Positions 10,598-18,555 of a DNA stretch of 64,000 nucleotides are shown in pieces. Every line of letters begins with the position of its first letter. The first letter of the stretch is position 1. The notes under the pieces are model-generated. The model was not told the origin of the DNA. It did no database searches and saw only the letters and a program-made list of their open reading frames with translations. The DNA comes from Tolypothrix brevis GSE-NOS-MK-07-07A. Its GTDB lineage: Bacteria > Cyanobacteriota > Cyanobacteriia > Cyanobacteriales > Nostocaceae. The stretch spans positions 186,001 through 250,000 of the forward strand of contig JAHHIJ010000003.1 in NCBI GenBank assembly GCA_019358985.1, in the 5' to 3' direction. Position numbers and translations under genes: made by a program.

Positions 10598-11410
10598 TTA
10601 AGTGGACAGCTCTTTGCACTCTTCGGCTGACCATTCCCACATTGAGCCAGCATAGTTTTTCACATTAGTAAAGCCTAAAGAAGCTAAAACGCTGACAAAA
10701 AAAGCTGAACGAATACCACCTGTACAATAACTAGCAATGGGAGTATTACGTTGAATTCCTATTGCTTGTAGAGGAGCGATAATTTTTTCAGGTGGAAGTA
10801 AGTTTCCCTTATTATCTATTAAATCTTTGAAGTAGAAATGCACTGCACCAGGGATATGTCCTCCGCGCTTTTCACCGTAAGGAGTTGCCCCATTATATTC
10901 TCGCTTTTCGCGAGTATCAATTACTATTATCTTATTTTCTGCTAGACTCGCTTTCAGTTCATCGCGCTGAATTTCCCATAACGCGGTGCGGTTGACAATA
11001 AAATCTCCAAATTCTTGAGGTTGATTTCCTTCAAAAGTAGTGGGAACACCTACTTTTACAAGTGCATTATATCCACCATCAACGAAAGCTGCGCTGTTAT
11101 GTCCTAAAGTGTGTAACATCCAAACAATGCGTCCTTCTTCACCAAAATTATGAGCGGGATTGCCAATTACAATTACAGGTTTTGAATTGGAAATTCCTAT
11201 TTTACGTAGTTTTTGTTGGAGAATATTTTCGTCTTTTAGGAGGTTGCCTTGATGAGGTTTTTCCGGTTGCGAAAACTCTTGCCAAGTGACGTTAATAGCG
11301 TTTGGGATATGTCCAATAAACCATGCTAATTTGTTGCGAATATCGATAATTGTTGCGTTTTGGGATATTAATTGTTTGGCTTCGTTAGGGCTGAGTATCC
11401 ATTTATTCAT
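10598..11410 (-). CDS. Two-domain rhodanese (thiosulfate/3-mercaptopyruvate sulfurtransferase)
   Basis: Two rhodanese folds are visible. The first (about 1-125) has GHIPNAINV but no Cys in its active loop (VIGNPAHNFGEEG). The second (about 145-268) has GGHIPGAVHF and the catalytic loop SYCTGGIRS with Cys229. This inactive-active order is normal for thiosulfate sulfurtransferases. The protein moves sulfane sulfur to cyanide or other thiophilic acceptors. The loop CTGGIRS differs from the classical CRxGxR/T and CGSGVTA loops, so acceptor preference is unclear. It is monocistronic. Confidence 0.85.
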   Translation of the reverse strand: MNKWILSPNEAKQLISQNATIIDIRNKLAWFIGHIPNAINVTWQEFSQPEKPHQGNLLKDENILQQKLRKIGISNSKPVIVIGNPAHNFGEEGRIVWMLHTLGHNSAAFVDGGYNALVKVGVPTTFEGNQPQEFGDFIVNRTALWEIQRDELKASLAENKIIVIDTREKREYNGATPYGEKRGGHIPGAVHFYFKDLIDNKGNLLPPEKIIAPLQAIGIQRNTPIASYCTGGIRSAFFVSVLASLGFTNVKNYAGSMWEWSAEECKELST

Positions 11411-11518
11411 ATTTAGATGAGGTGTGATATTATATAAAACGAACCACAGAGGAAGAGAGAATAGAGGTAGCTAATTTAATGCTTTTATTTAGGATTGCGA
11501 TAAAATATCTTGACAACA

Positions 11519-11612
11519 TACAGCAGATTTCAGGTAAATGAAGCACATATATAAAACCCCTCTCCTTGTAGAGACGTAGCAGTGCTACGTCTGTTACGTC
11601 TATTCTGCTGTA
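11519..11612 (+). mobile_element. MITE-like repeat, TACAGCAGATTT family, copy 2
   Basis: Starts TACAGCAGATTTCAGG, contains a GTAGAGACGTAGCAGTGCTACG hairpin core (positions 11568-11592), and ends CTGCTGTA, the inverse of its left tip. It sits in the upstream region of the alpha/beta hydrolase gene and may change its promoter. No coding capacity. Confidence 0.7.
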
Positions 11613-11663
11613 GTTTTAGAGGTAGAATTGCGATCTTTACTTATACAATGTAAGCTAAAAATT

Positions 11664-12557
11664 ATGTTTGCTAGTTTTCTTCCTGGGGGAGTTGGGCAAT
11701 TAAGAGAAGCTGATGCGATCGCACTCGCTCAAAGTATTGAGCAGATAGCGATAAATACTCCCCTCAGTACACAACCTATTACCACAACTTATGTACATAA
11801 AGGAAGTGGTGAAACGCCGATTTTATTAATTCACGGCTTTGATAGTTCTTTGTTAGAATTTCGTCGCCTTTTGCCATTATTATCAGAAAATAAGGACACT
11901 TTTGCTGTAGATTTGTTGGGTTTTGGGTTTACAGATAGAGTTTCTGGAATACAGTTTAGCCCCAGTGCAATTAAAACTCATCTTTATTCTTTCTGGAAAA
12001 CCCTAATTAATCAACCTGTAATTTTGGTGGGTGCTTCTATGGGGGGTGCCGCAGCGATTGATTTCACCCTCACTTACCCGGAAGTGGTGCAAAAGCTAGT
12101 GTTAATTGATAGTGCGGGTTTGACTGCTGGTTCACCGTTAAGTAAGTTGATGTTTCCCCCGTTGGATTATTTGGCAACTCAGTTTTTACGTAACCCAAAT
12201 ATACGCAAAAGCATTTCTCGTGCTGCTTACAAAAACAAAAGCCTTGCTTCAACTGATGCTCAATTATGTGCAGCTTTACATTTAGAAATGCCTAGTTGGG
12301 ATTTAGCTTTGATTGCTTTTACTAAAAGTGGTGGTTACAGTGGTTTTAAACTTAATCAACTATCACAAATTAAACAACCTACGCTGATTTTATGGGGTGA
12401 TTTTGATAAGATTTTAGGTACTGTGGATGCCGAGAGATTTAACAAGGCAATTCCACATAGTAAACTTCTCTGGATTTCCGATTGTGGTCATGTTCCTCAC
12501 TTAGAACAGCCGCAAATTACTGCACAACATATTTTAGAGTTTAGTAATAAATATTAG
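11664..12557 (+). CDS. Alpha/beta-fold hydrolase
   Basis: The 297-residue protein has the HG oxyanion motif (LLIHGFDSS), the nucleophile elbow GASMGGAAA, an acid in LWGDFDKI and the catalytic His in CGHVPHLEQP, in the standard order. A Ser-Asp-His triad is therefore present. Proteins with this pattern include lipases, esterases and C-C bond hydrolases; the substrate cannot be told. I use ATG at 11664. A TTG 36 bp upstream is in frame but neither has a good Shine-Dalgarno site. Confidence 0.85.
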   Translation: MFASFLPGGVGQLREADAIALAQSIEQIAINTPLSTQPITTTYVHKGSGETPILLIHGFDSSLLEFRRLLPLLSENKDTFAVDLLGFGFTDRVSGIQFSPSAIKTHLYSFWKTLINQPVILVGASMGGAAAIDFTLTYPEVVQKLVLIDSAGLTAGSPLSKLMFPPLDYLATQFLRNPNIRKSISRAAYKNKSLASTDAQLCAALHLEMPSWDLALIAFTKSGGYSGFKLNQLSQIKQPTLILWGDFDKILGTVDAERFNKAIPHSKLLWISDCGHVPHLEQPQITAQHILEFSNKY

Positions 12558-12609
12558 CATCAAATATTTATGCTTCCACTTGAATATGTATTTGCCTGAC
12601 TAATTTACT

Positions 12610-13341
12610 CTAATCAAGTAACCACATTTGAGAGGAAGTATCCTCACCTTCATCCGGTTGATTTTGCGCTAAATTTACTGAGGAACGGTGTGATTTTTTG
12701 TAGCTTCCGGCTGGTTTAAATTCATGTTGCTCAGGTTCCTGTTGCGGCGGTTTTTCCGATGAATAGTATGATTTTTTGTAGGAGCTAGCGGCTGGTTTCA
12801 ATTGATTTTGTTCAGGTTGGTGTTGCGGTGCTTTTTCTGATGATTGATATGATTTTCTGTAGCTGCTAGCTGGAATAATTTCCTTTTCTTGTTTTACAAC
12901 AATAGTTTCCTTTTCTTTTTTGATAACATTGTTTTCTTCTATAAGTTGGGAATTAGCTTCTGCAAGTTGTAGTGCAGCTTTCTTTGCATCGTAAAGCTCT
13001 TTTGTCAATCGTTCTACTAATGCGTTTTGTTCTGACAAAAGCGCTTGCTCACCAGACAAAGCTGACTGCAAATCACTATTTTTTTGCTGTAGTTGTTTTT
13101 CTCTATAGCGTGATTCTTCTAAAGTTTCTTGCAACTCTTTGACCATTGCTTCTAAATCAGCTTTGGTTGGACTTGTGTGTGTAGCCGTAGTTTGCTCAGG
13201 TGTATCTGGTGATAATTCCTCAAATGATTCGGCATGTTCTACAATTACCTCAGCAGGAACTTCGATTGCAGATTCACCTTCATCTGGTGTGAATTTTTGT
13301 GCTTGTTCTTGTAGCACGTCGGCTACACGTCTGTTTACCAT
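12610..13341 (-). CDS. Coiled-coil protein with C-terminal SYKKSYxSSEK repeats, function unknown
   Basis: This 243-residue protein is not recognised. It has an acidic N-terminal 60 residues, a long heptad-like segment (about 65-150, rich in Glu, Leu, Gln) and a C-terminal part with three imperfect copies of SSYKKSYYSSEKPPQxEPEQ. It ends QMWLLD. No signal peptide or membrane span is visible. The ATG at 13341 is preferred over one four codons upstream because GGAG lies 7-10 bp before it. The Ser/Tyr/Lys repeats could be phosphorylation or interaction sites; that is conjecture. Convergent with the hydrolase gene. Confidence 0.6.
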   Translation of the reverse strand: MVNRRVADVLQEQAQKFTPDEGESAIEVPAEVIVEHAESFEELSPDTPEQTTATHTSPTKADLEAMVKELQETLEESRYREKQLQQKNSDLQSALSGEQALLSEQNALVERLTKELYDAKKAALQLAEANSQLIEENNVIKKEKETIVVKQEKEIIPASSYRKSYQSSEKAPQHQPEQNQLKPAASSYKKSYYSSEKPPQQEPEQHEFKPAGSYKKSHRSSVNLAQNQPDEGEDTSSQMWLLD

Positions 13342-13498
13342 AATTTTCTCCAAGTTTTTGCTACTGACGCTACCTTATAAGACTATAACTCTTTATGTGA
13401 CATAAAAGTCAGAGGGTATTTCCCCTTTCCGCTTTTCACTCTTCAATAGGCAACGATAGAATCGAGAAGCCATCAGCTTTAGAAGTGCAAACCTAAAT

Positions 13499-13675
13499 CT
13501 ACCTGATGGACCAAAAATGCCGACATTTCTGCGACGGCTGAAATTTATTTTTCAGTCGTTGGAATACGCTGATTATTTTACGAAAACTGATGGTGACACT
13601 TTCACTCTTTCAAAAATGATACTTCAGGGGGAGGGCGAAAGGAGGAAGAGAAACATGTACGCTAAAATCCTGTAG
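13499..13675 (+). pseudogene. Relic of the 5' end of a cytochrome P450 (CYP110-like) gene
   Basis: Translated from 13499 the frame reads LPDGPKMPTFLRRLKFIFQS, then LEYADYFTKTDGDTFTL. This matches the usual start of cyanobacterial CYP110-type P450s (LPxGPKxP...PLxY...YGDxFT). After that the frame runs into unrelated sequence and stops within a palindromic repeat at 13672. Some 400 residues including the haem-binding Cys are absent. No start codon precedes the fragment except the internal ATG at 13517. Confidence 0.55.
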
Positions 13676-13699
13676 AGACATTACATGTAACGTGTCTAC
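13672..13699. repeat. Palindrome of the GTAGAGACR hairpin family
   Basis: GTAGAGACATTACATGTAACGTGTCTAC-type inverted repeat. The arms carry paired changes (GACA/TGTC instead of GACG/CGTC), with the hairpin kept. It marks the end of the P450 relic. Confidence 0.8.
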
Positions 13700-14034
13700 A
13701 ATATAGGCAATAAACCTGACATGATATCAAGTAGGATTGCTATATTTGTCTGGTGCTTATGCTTTATGTTTTAACTTGAATTAGTTGACCAAAATTTATC
13801 CGCAGAGTGGAAACATCAATTATGATTTTTTCGTCTAGGTCGTGGGTGTTATCCACTCTTTGAGTTATTAGTTAATAATTTAAAATGTTTTTGTTAAGGG
13901 CAATTACACAGATTTTTGTCTTGATTTTAATTATTAAAACTTTATTGACTTTTTTAATAATTTATTATCCTGATGCAAAGCAAAATCCTCGTAAATAAAG
14001 TTTAAGTAAATGTAAATACATTTTAATCACGCAC

Positions 14035-15348
14035 ATGAAATTGCGCTTATTTTTGGCAAGCTTGGCTAGTTTAGTATTAATGTCTGAGCAAGCAAATGCA
14101 GCTAAATTAGAATCCTGGTATTTTGACCAAGCTCAAAATCAGTTGCATATCACCACCGATTCTGGTATACAGCCTAAAGCTTTTTTACTTGATAACCCTA
14201 AACGATTAGTCATTGACTTACCTGGAACGACGATTGACACTACAACTATGCGAAAAAGCTTTGGCAAAGCTATTAAAGAAATTCGCATTGGACAACCCGA
14301 TGAACAAAGCACTCGATTAGTAATTGAATTAGCACCTGGTTACAATATTTCTCCTGAAGGTCTTTCAATTAAAGGTGATTCGCGATCGCATTGGGTGGTG
14401 AATTTTTCATCAATTAATCGTCAGCCAAATGATGTCTCATTTTCGACTGGTGAAAACCGCCAAGATATTGCGATCGCACCAACTGATGCTTCATTATTTG
14501 CGGGAGTTGTGAATTTAGGTCAAGAATTACCAGCTTTAAATTCCCAAATTAAAGCATTAATGAATCGTTATCGAGCTTTAAATCCGGGAATGTTTTTCTT
14601 AGATTTACAAACAGGTAACTATGTAGATATTAATGGCGAAAAGATATTTTCAGCAGCTAGTACTATCAAGTTTCCGGTTTTGGTAGCTTTATTTGAAGAA
14701 ATAGACGCAGGTAGAATTAAGTTAGATGAAAAACTGATAATGCGTCGTGGTTTAATTGCAGGTGAATCTGGAACAATGCAATATAAACCTGTAGGCACAA
14801 AATTCAGCGTTCTGCAAACTCTGACTAATATGATAGTTATTAGCGACAATACGGCGACTAATATGATTATCGACCGTTTGGGCGGAGAAACTAAATTAAA
14901 TCAACGCTTTCGTAATTGGGGCTTGCAAAATACAGTAATTCGTAATAATCTTCCCGATGTTGGTGGTACGAATACAACTAGCCCGAAAGATTTGGTAAGA
15001 TTGTCAGCATTACTTACTAACAATCGTTTGCTATCACCAAAAAGCCGCAATCAAGTTTTAGCCATTATGCGCGGGACTCGCAATAGATCGTTACTTCCGG
15101 CTGGTATAGACAAGAATGCTATAATTTCTCACAAAACTGGTACACTGAGATTTATCTTGGGCGATGCAGGCATAATTCAAATGCCAAATGGTAAAAGCTA
15201 TTTAGCGGGTATTTTGGTACGCAGACCTAATTATGATGATGGAGCTGTAAGCTTTATTCGTCAAGTGTCAAGAGCAGTTTATAATTATTTGGGCGAGTCA
15301 AAAGTTGGCAATGTTCCTGTTAGTCAATCTAGCTTGGTAGATCGCTGA
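14035..15348 (+). CDS. AMIN domain-serine hydrolase (class A beta-lactamase-like) fusion
   Basis: The 437-residue protein has a signal peptide (cut likely after ANA at about 22), an AMIN domain (about 24-125, AKLESWYFDQAQNQLHITTD start) that binds peptidoglycan, and a class A-type penicillin-recognising domain. Its motifs are STIK at 209-212, SDN at 270-272 and KTGT at 367-370. The region that would hold Glu166 of class A beta-lactamases reads NLPDVGGTNTTSPKDL with no Glu. It is therefore more likely a slow-deacylating penicillin-binding or carboxypeptidase-like enzyme, acting in the periplasm, than an antibiotic hydrolase. AMIN fusions are typical in cyanobacteria. Monocistronic. Confidence 0.85.
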   Translation: MKLRLFLASLASLVLMSEQANAAKLESWYFDQAQNQLHITTDSGIQPKAFLLDNPKRLVIDLPGTTIDTTTMRKSFGKAIKEIRIGQPDEQSTRLVIELAPGYNISPEGLSIKGDSRSHWVVNFSSINRQPNDVSFSTGENRQDIAIAPTDASLFAGVVNLGQELPALNSQIKALMNRYRALNPGMFFLDLQTGNYVDINGEKIFSAASTIKFPVLVALFEEIDAGRIKLDEKLIMRRGLIAGESGTMQYKPVGTKFSVLQTLTNMIVISDNTATNMIIDRLGGETKLNQRFRNWGLQNTVIRNNLPDVGGTNTTSPKDLVRLSALLTNNRLLSPKSRNQVLAIMRGTRNRSLLPAGIDKNAIISHKTGTLRFILGDAGIIQMPNGKSYLAGILVRRPNYDDGAVSFIRQVSRAVYNYLGESKVGNVPVSQSSLVDR

Positions 15349-15568
15349 TATAAAGCGATCGCACGAAAGTTATGAAAAAGGCGATCGCAGCACTGGGATT
15401 CCGAGTTACTTGTGTTGATAGCGATACTTCCACGGATTTATCTTTAAATAATACAAAAGTACTAAAAACAGAATCATCATAATGCTGTATGTTGAAAATG
15501 AACTACTCTGGAGTACCATAACTTTCAATATAGGGAAACCCTAAAGTAGAACAACCACATAGACTCCA

Positions 15569-18001
15569 GTGAAAAAAATTCTGTTTGACGAATCCCACCA
15601 AGAATTGCTGCGATCGCAACAAACTAATGATGCAGATACTTGGACTGAGTTACGCTCTATACTTACCGAAGAACTAAAATATGAGGTATTGCCTCCAGTT
15701 ACATCAGAAACAGCTTCCCTTACAGAACAAATTTTTGATGAGCGTCTCAATGCTGATGTACTAATTTTAGCTGCTCCTACTCAAATCTTTACTGACGACG
15801 AAGTAGAGGCAATTACTTACTTTGTCCGTGCGGGAAAGTCTCTACTAATTGCTAACAACTACTATTCTCTCCAGCCACAGGAACACTGGCATAAAATTAA
15901 CAAATTACTGGAGTCTTTTGGACTTCATGCCCAGCAATTGGTCAGCTATCCGCACGAAAAAGTGTCGAACCTGCACCCACATTATTTAAGTTCTGGAGTC
16001 CGTCGTCTCGCTATCAAAGACCCAACATATCTAAAGCTATTGAATGATGCTCCTCAAGTAGTTGCTACCTTACCTGAGACTGGTAAGCCTTTCTTGACAG
16101 CAGTCGAAGCTAATCGTGGTCGTGTAGTTGCAGTAGGAGATTTTTCACTCTTCGGTGATTCCTACATTCAAAAAGACGACAATCGAATGCTGGCACTAAA
16201 CATTTTTCGTTGGTTGGCATACGATAATTTCCTTGACTTCGGTGGTTCTTATATAAATTCTGAAGTTATTTATGGTCGTACAGAAGTATTCTCAGCTACT
16301 TTAATTAACTCGTATCTACAGAAACGTTTAGAAGGAATTCGCTGCTCATTAGAGTCAGACTCCGTTGCTTTGATTGAGAACCAATCCCAAGAAGTACATC
16401 CCCTTTTAGTTGGAGAAAAGAGTCAGCTAAAGTGGATTATCGAACCTCGGCAGCTTGGTTCCCAGAGTCTCAGACTGAAGGTAGACTTTCCCGAAAACTT
16501 AACTCATCCATCCCTCACACTCAATCCCATTGTCGAGTTTAAGTGCGTGCCAGATGCTGAATTTTCCTTGGTTGTCCGCGACAGTCAAGCAAAAGAGCTA
16601 CAAACTGCGGAAACTGGTGTTGCTTTTAATGTACAAGCAGTGGTTCGTTGGAATCTGAATGCAAAGCAAGTGCCACTACAGCTAGTTGTGGACTGTCCTT
16701 TGGCTCCAATTACGGTTGAGCAAACTGAGGCAGATCGCTGGCGTTTAACTGCTATTGAAGCCGGAAACTGGACAATAAGGTTAACAATTAAAGAAACAGA
16801 TCAAAAGATAACGCGAACAATTGAAGTTCATGCATCACCTCAATTTAAAATTGCTAAGATTGAGCGTTCGATTGTTTCAACCTTGGCAGCAAAGGTGCAT
16901 CATCGAATATCACAAATCTTGCCAGAATTTGATATAGATGTCATTCGACAAATTCCGTTTCAGCTATTAACACCTGAAGACCAAGTTAGAAAAATATACC
17001 CACCAGATATACAAGAGCGTCTTTTGGAAGCTCTTCAGGCAGCTAGAAGCGAAACTGAGGAATTTACTCCCTTAGTCGATGAGTTGCTGTTGTATATTGC
17101 TCCTGTTTACTCACCGCAACACGGTTGTTGCATTCCTTACGATCCAAAATTAGCAGCTCATTTGATTCAGAAATATCCATCGCTTGAAAAAAACATAGCT
17201 TACAACTTTCTATGTGTTGAGGGACATGACTTATATGGTCAAACCTGGTTAGAAGGCAATATTGCCGCTCTTTTACTGCATGAAAAATACGGTCACGGCT
17301 TCTTCTATACACAGACTAAACTAGGTCAGCAACTAGCAATTATTTATCGTCATGGCTTGCTCCGCAAACTCGACTCTGATAGACTGCGATCGCCCTACTT
17401 GCGTTCTATACACCAAGAATACGGGCAAGTTATCCAAATGCTTAACCATAGTGCGCTTTTACTCAATGAGGGTTTTGCCACATGGTTAGAGTTAACTGGG
17501 TTACAACGCTTGTCAGGCATTTTCGAGCAAACAGTTCACCGACGTAAAGAGTTTCTGTTTCAAGATACACAATTAGAAATCTTAGTTCCACGTAGCGAAT
17601 ACTTGAGACGATTTAATCCGGGACCAGGATCGAAGTATCAAATTATGTATGACCGACTCAAAAGTATTCAGAGCTTTTTTAGCTACTTAGATCCGGATTT
17701 TGGGATTCAGTGTGCTGTACAGGCAATGTCGAAAGCTGCTGATATTGATTTTGGCATTAGCGAACAAGATGGACAAATCCAATTTAAGCTAAGTGCAGAT
17801 AAAATCAAAGAGCTACTTTTCGATGATCGTAAAGACTATGAAGCTGGTGCTGATAGACGTATAAGACGCATCTGGCGGATACTGAAAGATTACAGCGAGC
17901 AGTTCCAAGACCATCAAGCCCAATTGCAGTGGCAAAATGCGTATTTACACGCAACCTTTTCTATGGTAAATAAAATTATAGAAGAGAAATTAGGATGGTA
18001 A
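15569..18001 (+). CDS. Large protein with GATase-like N-terminus and HEXXXH gluzincin-like C-terminus
   Basis: This 810-residue protein is not assignable to a named family by eye. The first 220 residues resemble the DUF4350/ThuA-like class I glutamine-amidotransferase-type fold (ADVLILAAPTQIFTDDEVEA, then GKSLLIANNYYS and GRVVAVGDFSLF). A middle part (about 230-430) looks like beta-rich Ig-type repeats. The C-terminal half has HEKYGH at 571-576, an HEXXXH motif otherwise known from dipeptidyl peptidase III (M49), followed by NEGFATWLE at 633-641, which resembles the NEGFA segment of gluzincins that supplies the third zinc ligand. A zinc metallopeptidase role is inferred. No signal peptide. 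Start is GTG at 15569. The small gene 18006 follows after 4 bp, then the SEFIR gene. Confidence 0.6.
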   Translation: MKKILFDESHQELLRSQQTNDADTWTELRSILTEELKYEVLPPVTSETASLTEQIFDERLNADVLILAAPTQIFTDDEVEAITYFVRAGKSLLIANNYYSLQPQEHWHKINKLLESFGLHAQQLVSYPHEKVSNLHPHYLSSGVRRLAIKDPTYLKLLNDAPQVVATLPETGKPFLTAVEANRGRVVAVGDFSLFGDSYIQKDDNRMLALNIFRWLAYDNFLDFGGSYINSEVIYGRTEVFSATLINSYLQKRLEGIRCSLESDSVALIENQSQEVHPLLVGEKSQLKWIIEPRQLGSQSLRLKVDFPENLTHPSLTLNPIVEFKCVPDAEFSLVVRDSQAKELQTAETGVAFNVQAVVRWNLNAKQVPLQLVVDCPLAPITVEQTEADRWRLTAIEAGNWTIRLTIKETDQKITRTIEVHASPQFKIAKIERSIVSTLAAKVHHRISQILPEFDIDVIRQIPFQLLTPEDQVRKIYPPDIQERLLEALQAARSETEEFTPLVDELLLYIAPVYSPQHGCCIPYDPKLAAHLIQKYPSLEKNIAYNFLCVEGHDLYGQTWLEGNIAALLLHEKYGHGFFYTQTKLGQQLAIIYRHGLLRKLDSDRLRSPYLRSIHQEYGQVIQMLNHSALLLNEGFATWLELTGLQRLSGIFEQTVHRRKEFLFQDTQLEILVPRSEYLRRFNPGPGSKYQIMYDRLKSIQSFFSYLDPDFGIQCAVQAMSKAADIDFGISEQDGQIQFKLSADKIKELLFDDRKDYEAGADRRIRRIWRILKDYSEQFQDHQAQLQWQNAYLHATFSMVNKIIEEKLGW

Positions 18002-18005
18002 GACA

Positions 18006-18266
18006 ATGCCACATCCAGATGAAAAACAAGTGATAAGAGACTTAGAAGATTGGAACATGCAAGCGGCAGCAAAGTTCAAAGATTGTATCAACACTGCAAA
18101 AACTTGGAGAAGCCACCGTAATTCGCAAGATAGTTCTGAAGATGCATTTAGTAACGTTATGAATCGTGAAGGTTGTGATCCAAATCTACCGCAATTGTCA
18201 TCATGCAACCCAGAGTTACGCAGACGCGCTCAAACTTGTCTTAATTATTACAAAAATAATTCGTAA
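18006..18266 (+). CDS. Small Cys-containing protein, function unknown
   Basis: The 86-residue product starts MPHPDEKQVIRDLEDWNMQA, has a helical N-terminal half, and four Cys residues, three of them in the last third (GCDPNLPQLSSCNPELRRR and AQTCLNYYKNN). It begins 4 bp after the stop of the 810-residue peptidase-like gene, with the purine-rich AGGATGG some 13 bp upstream, so it is almost certainly co-translated with it. I recognise no family. It may be a partner, inhibitor or substrate of the peptidase; this is inference from position only. Confidence 0.55.
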   Translation: MPHPDEKQVIRDLEDWNMQAAAKFKDCINTAKTWRSHRNSQDSSEDAFSNVMNREGCDPNLPQLSSCNPELRRRAQTCLNYYKNNS

Positions 18267-18555
18267 GTGGATGGAAATAAATAAACGTAACTTATGTCAT
18301 TGCTTCATTCGCAATTACAACAAAGAATTTTTACCACCCACTTCATAGTCCAATACCGTTCAGTTAAGCCCGAAATCCTCTGTAGAGACGCGAAATTTCG
18401 CGTCTCTACATGCCCAAATCAATACCAAAAATCCTTAACTGAACCGTATTGCTTCATAGTCGAGATAAAGACCGTACATAGCTAGCTAATGTACCTAAAA
18501 ACAGTCATACTACTAAAAGTAAGCTTTTTAACTTCATAAGTATGGAGTGTGACCT
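18267..18555. other. Gap between the peptidase pair and the SEFIR gene
   Basis: Nearly 290 bp, of which 18341-18461 is a MITE insertion with its duplicated target. Without the insertion the gap would be about 178 bp. GGAG at 18544-18547 is the ribosome-binding site of the SEFIR gene. Confidence 0.6.
18351..18451 (+). mobile_element. MITE (CAATACSGTT family) with 10-bp target duplication
   Basis: Terminal inverted repeats CAATACCGTTCAGTTAAG (18351-18368) and CTTAACTGAACCGTATTG (18434-18451) match at 17 of 18 positions. Directly outside each end lies the same decamer CTTCATAGTC (18341-18350 and 18452-18461), a perfect target-site duplication. Inside is a GTAGAGACGCGAAATTTCGCG hairpin core (18382-18409). 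There is no transposase, so movement must rely on an enzyme elsewhere. Confidence 0.88.

Larger units (their letters stand above)
13342..14034. other. Intergenic region with a P450 relic and a palindrome
   Basis: Nearly 700 bp. It holds the promoter side of the coiled-coil gene, the P450 relic described separately (13499-13675), a GTAGAGACA/TGTCTAC palindrome at 13672-13699, and about 330 bp of AT-rich DNA before the serine-hydrolase gene. I see no further gene. Confidence 0.6.

Noticed and set aside
14035-15348. Beta-lactamase resistance gene
   Set aside because: No Glu166 equivalent and an AMIN domain point to a wall enzyme.
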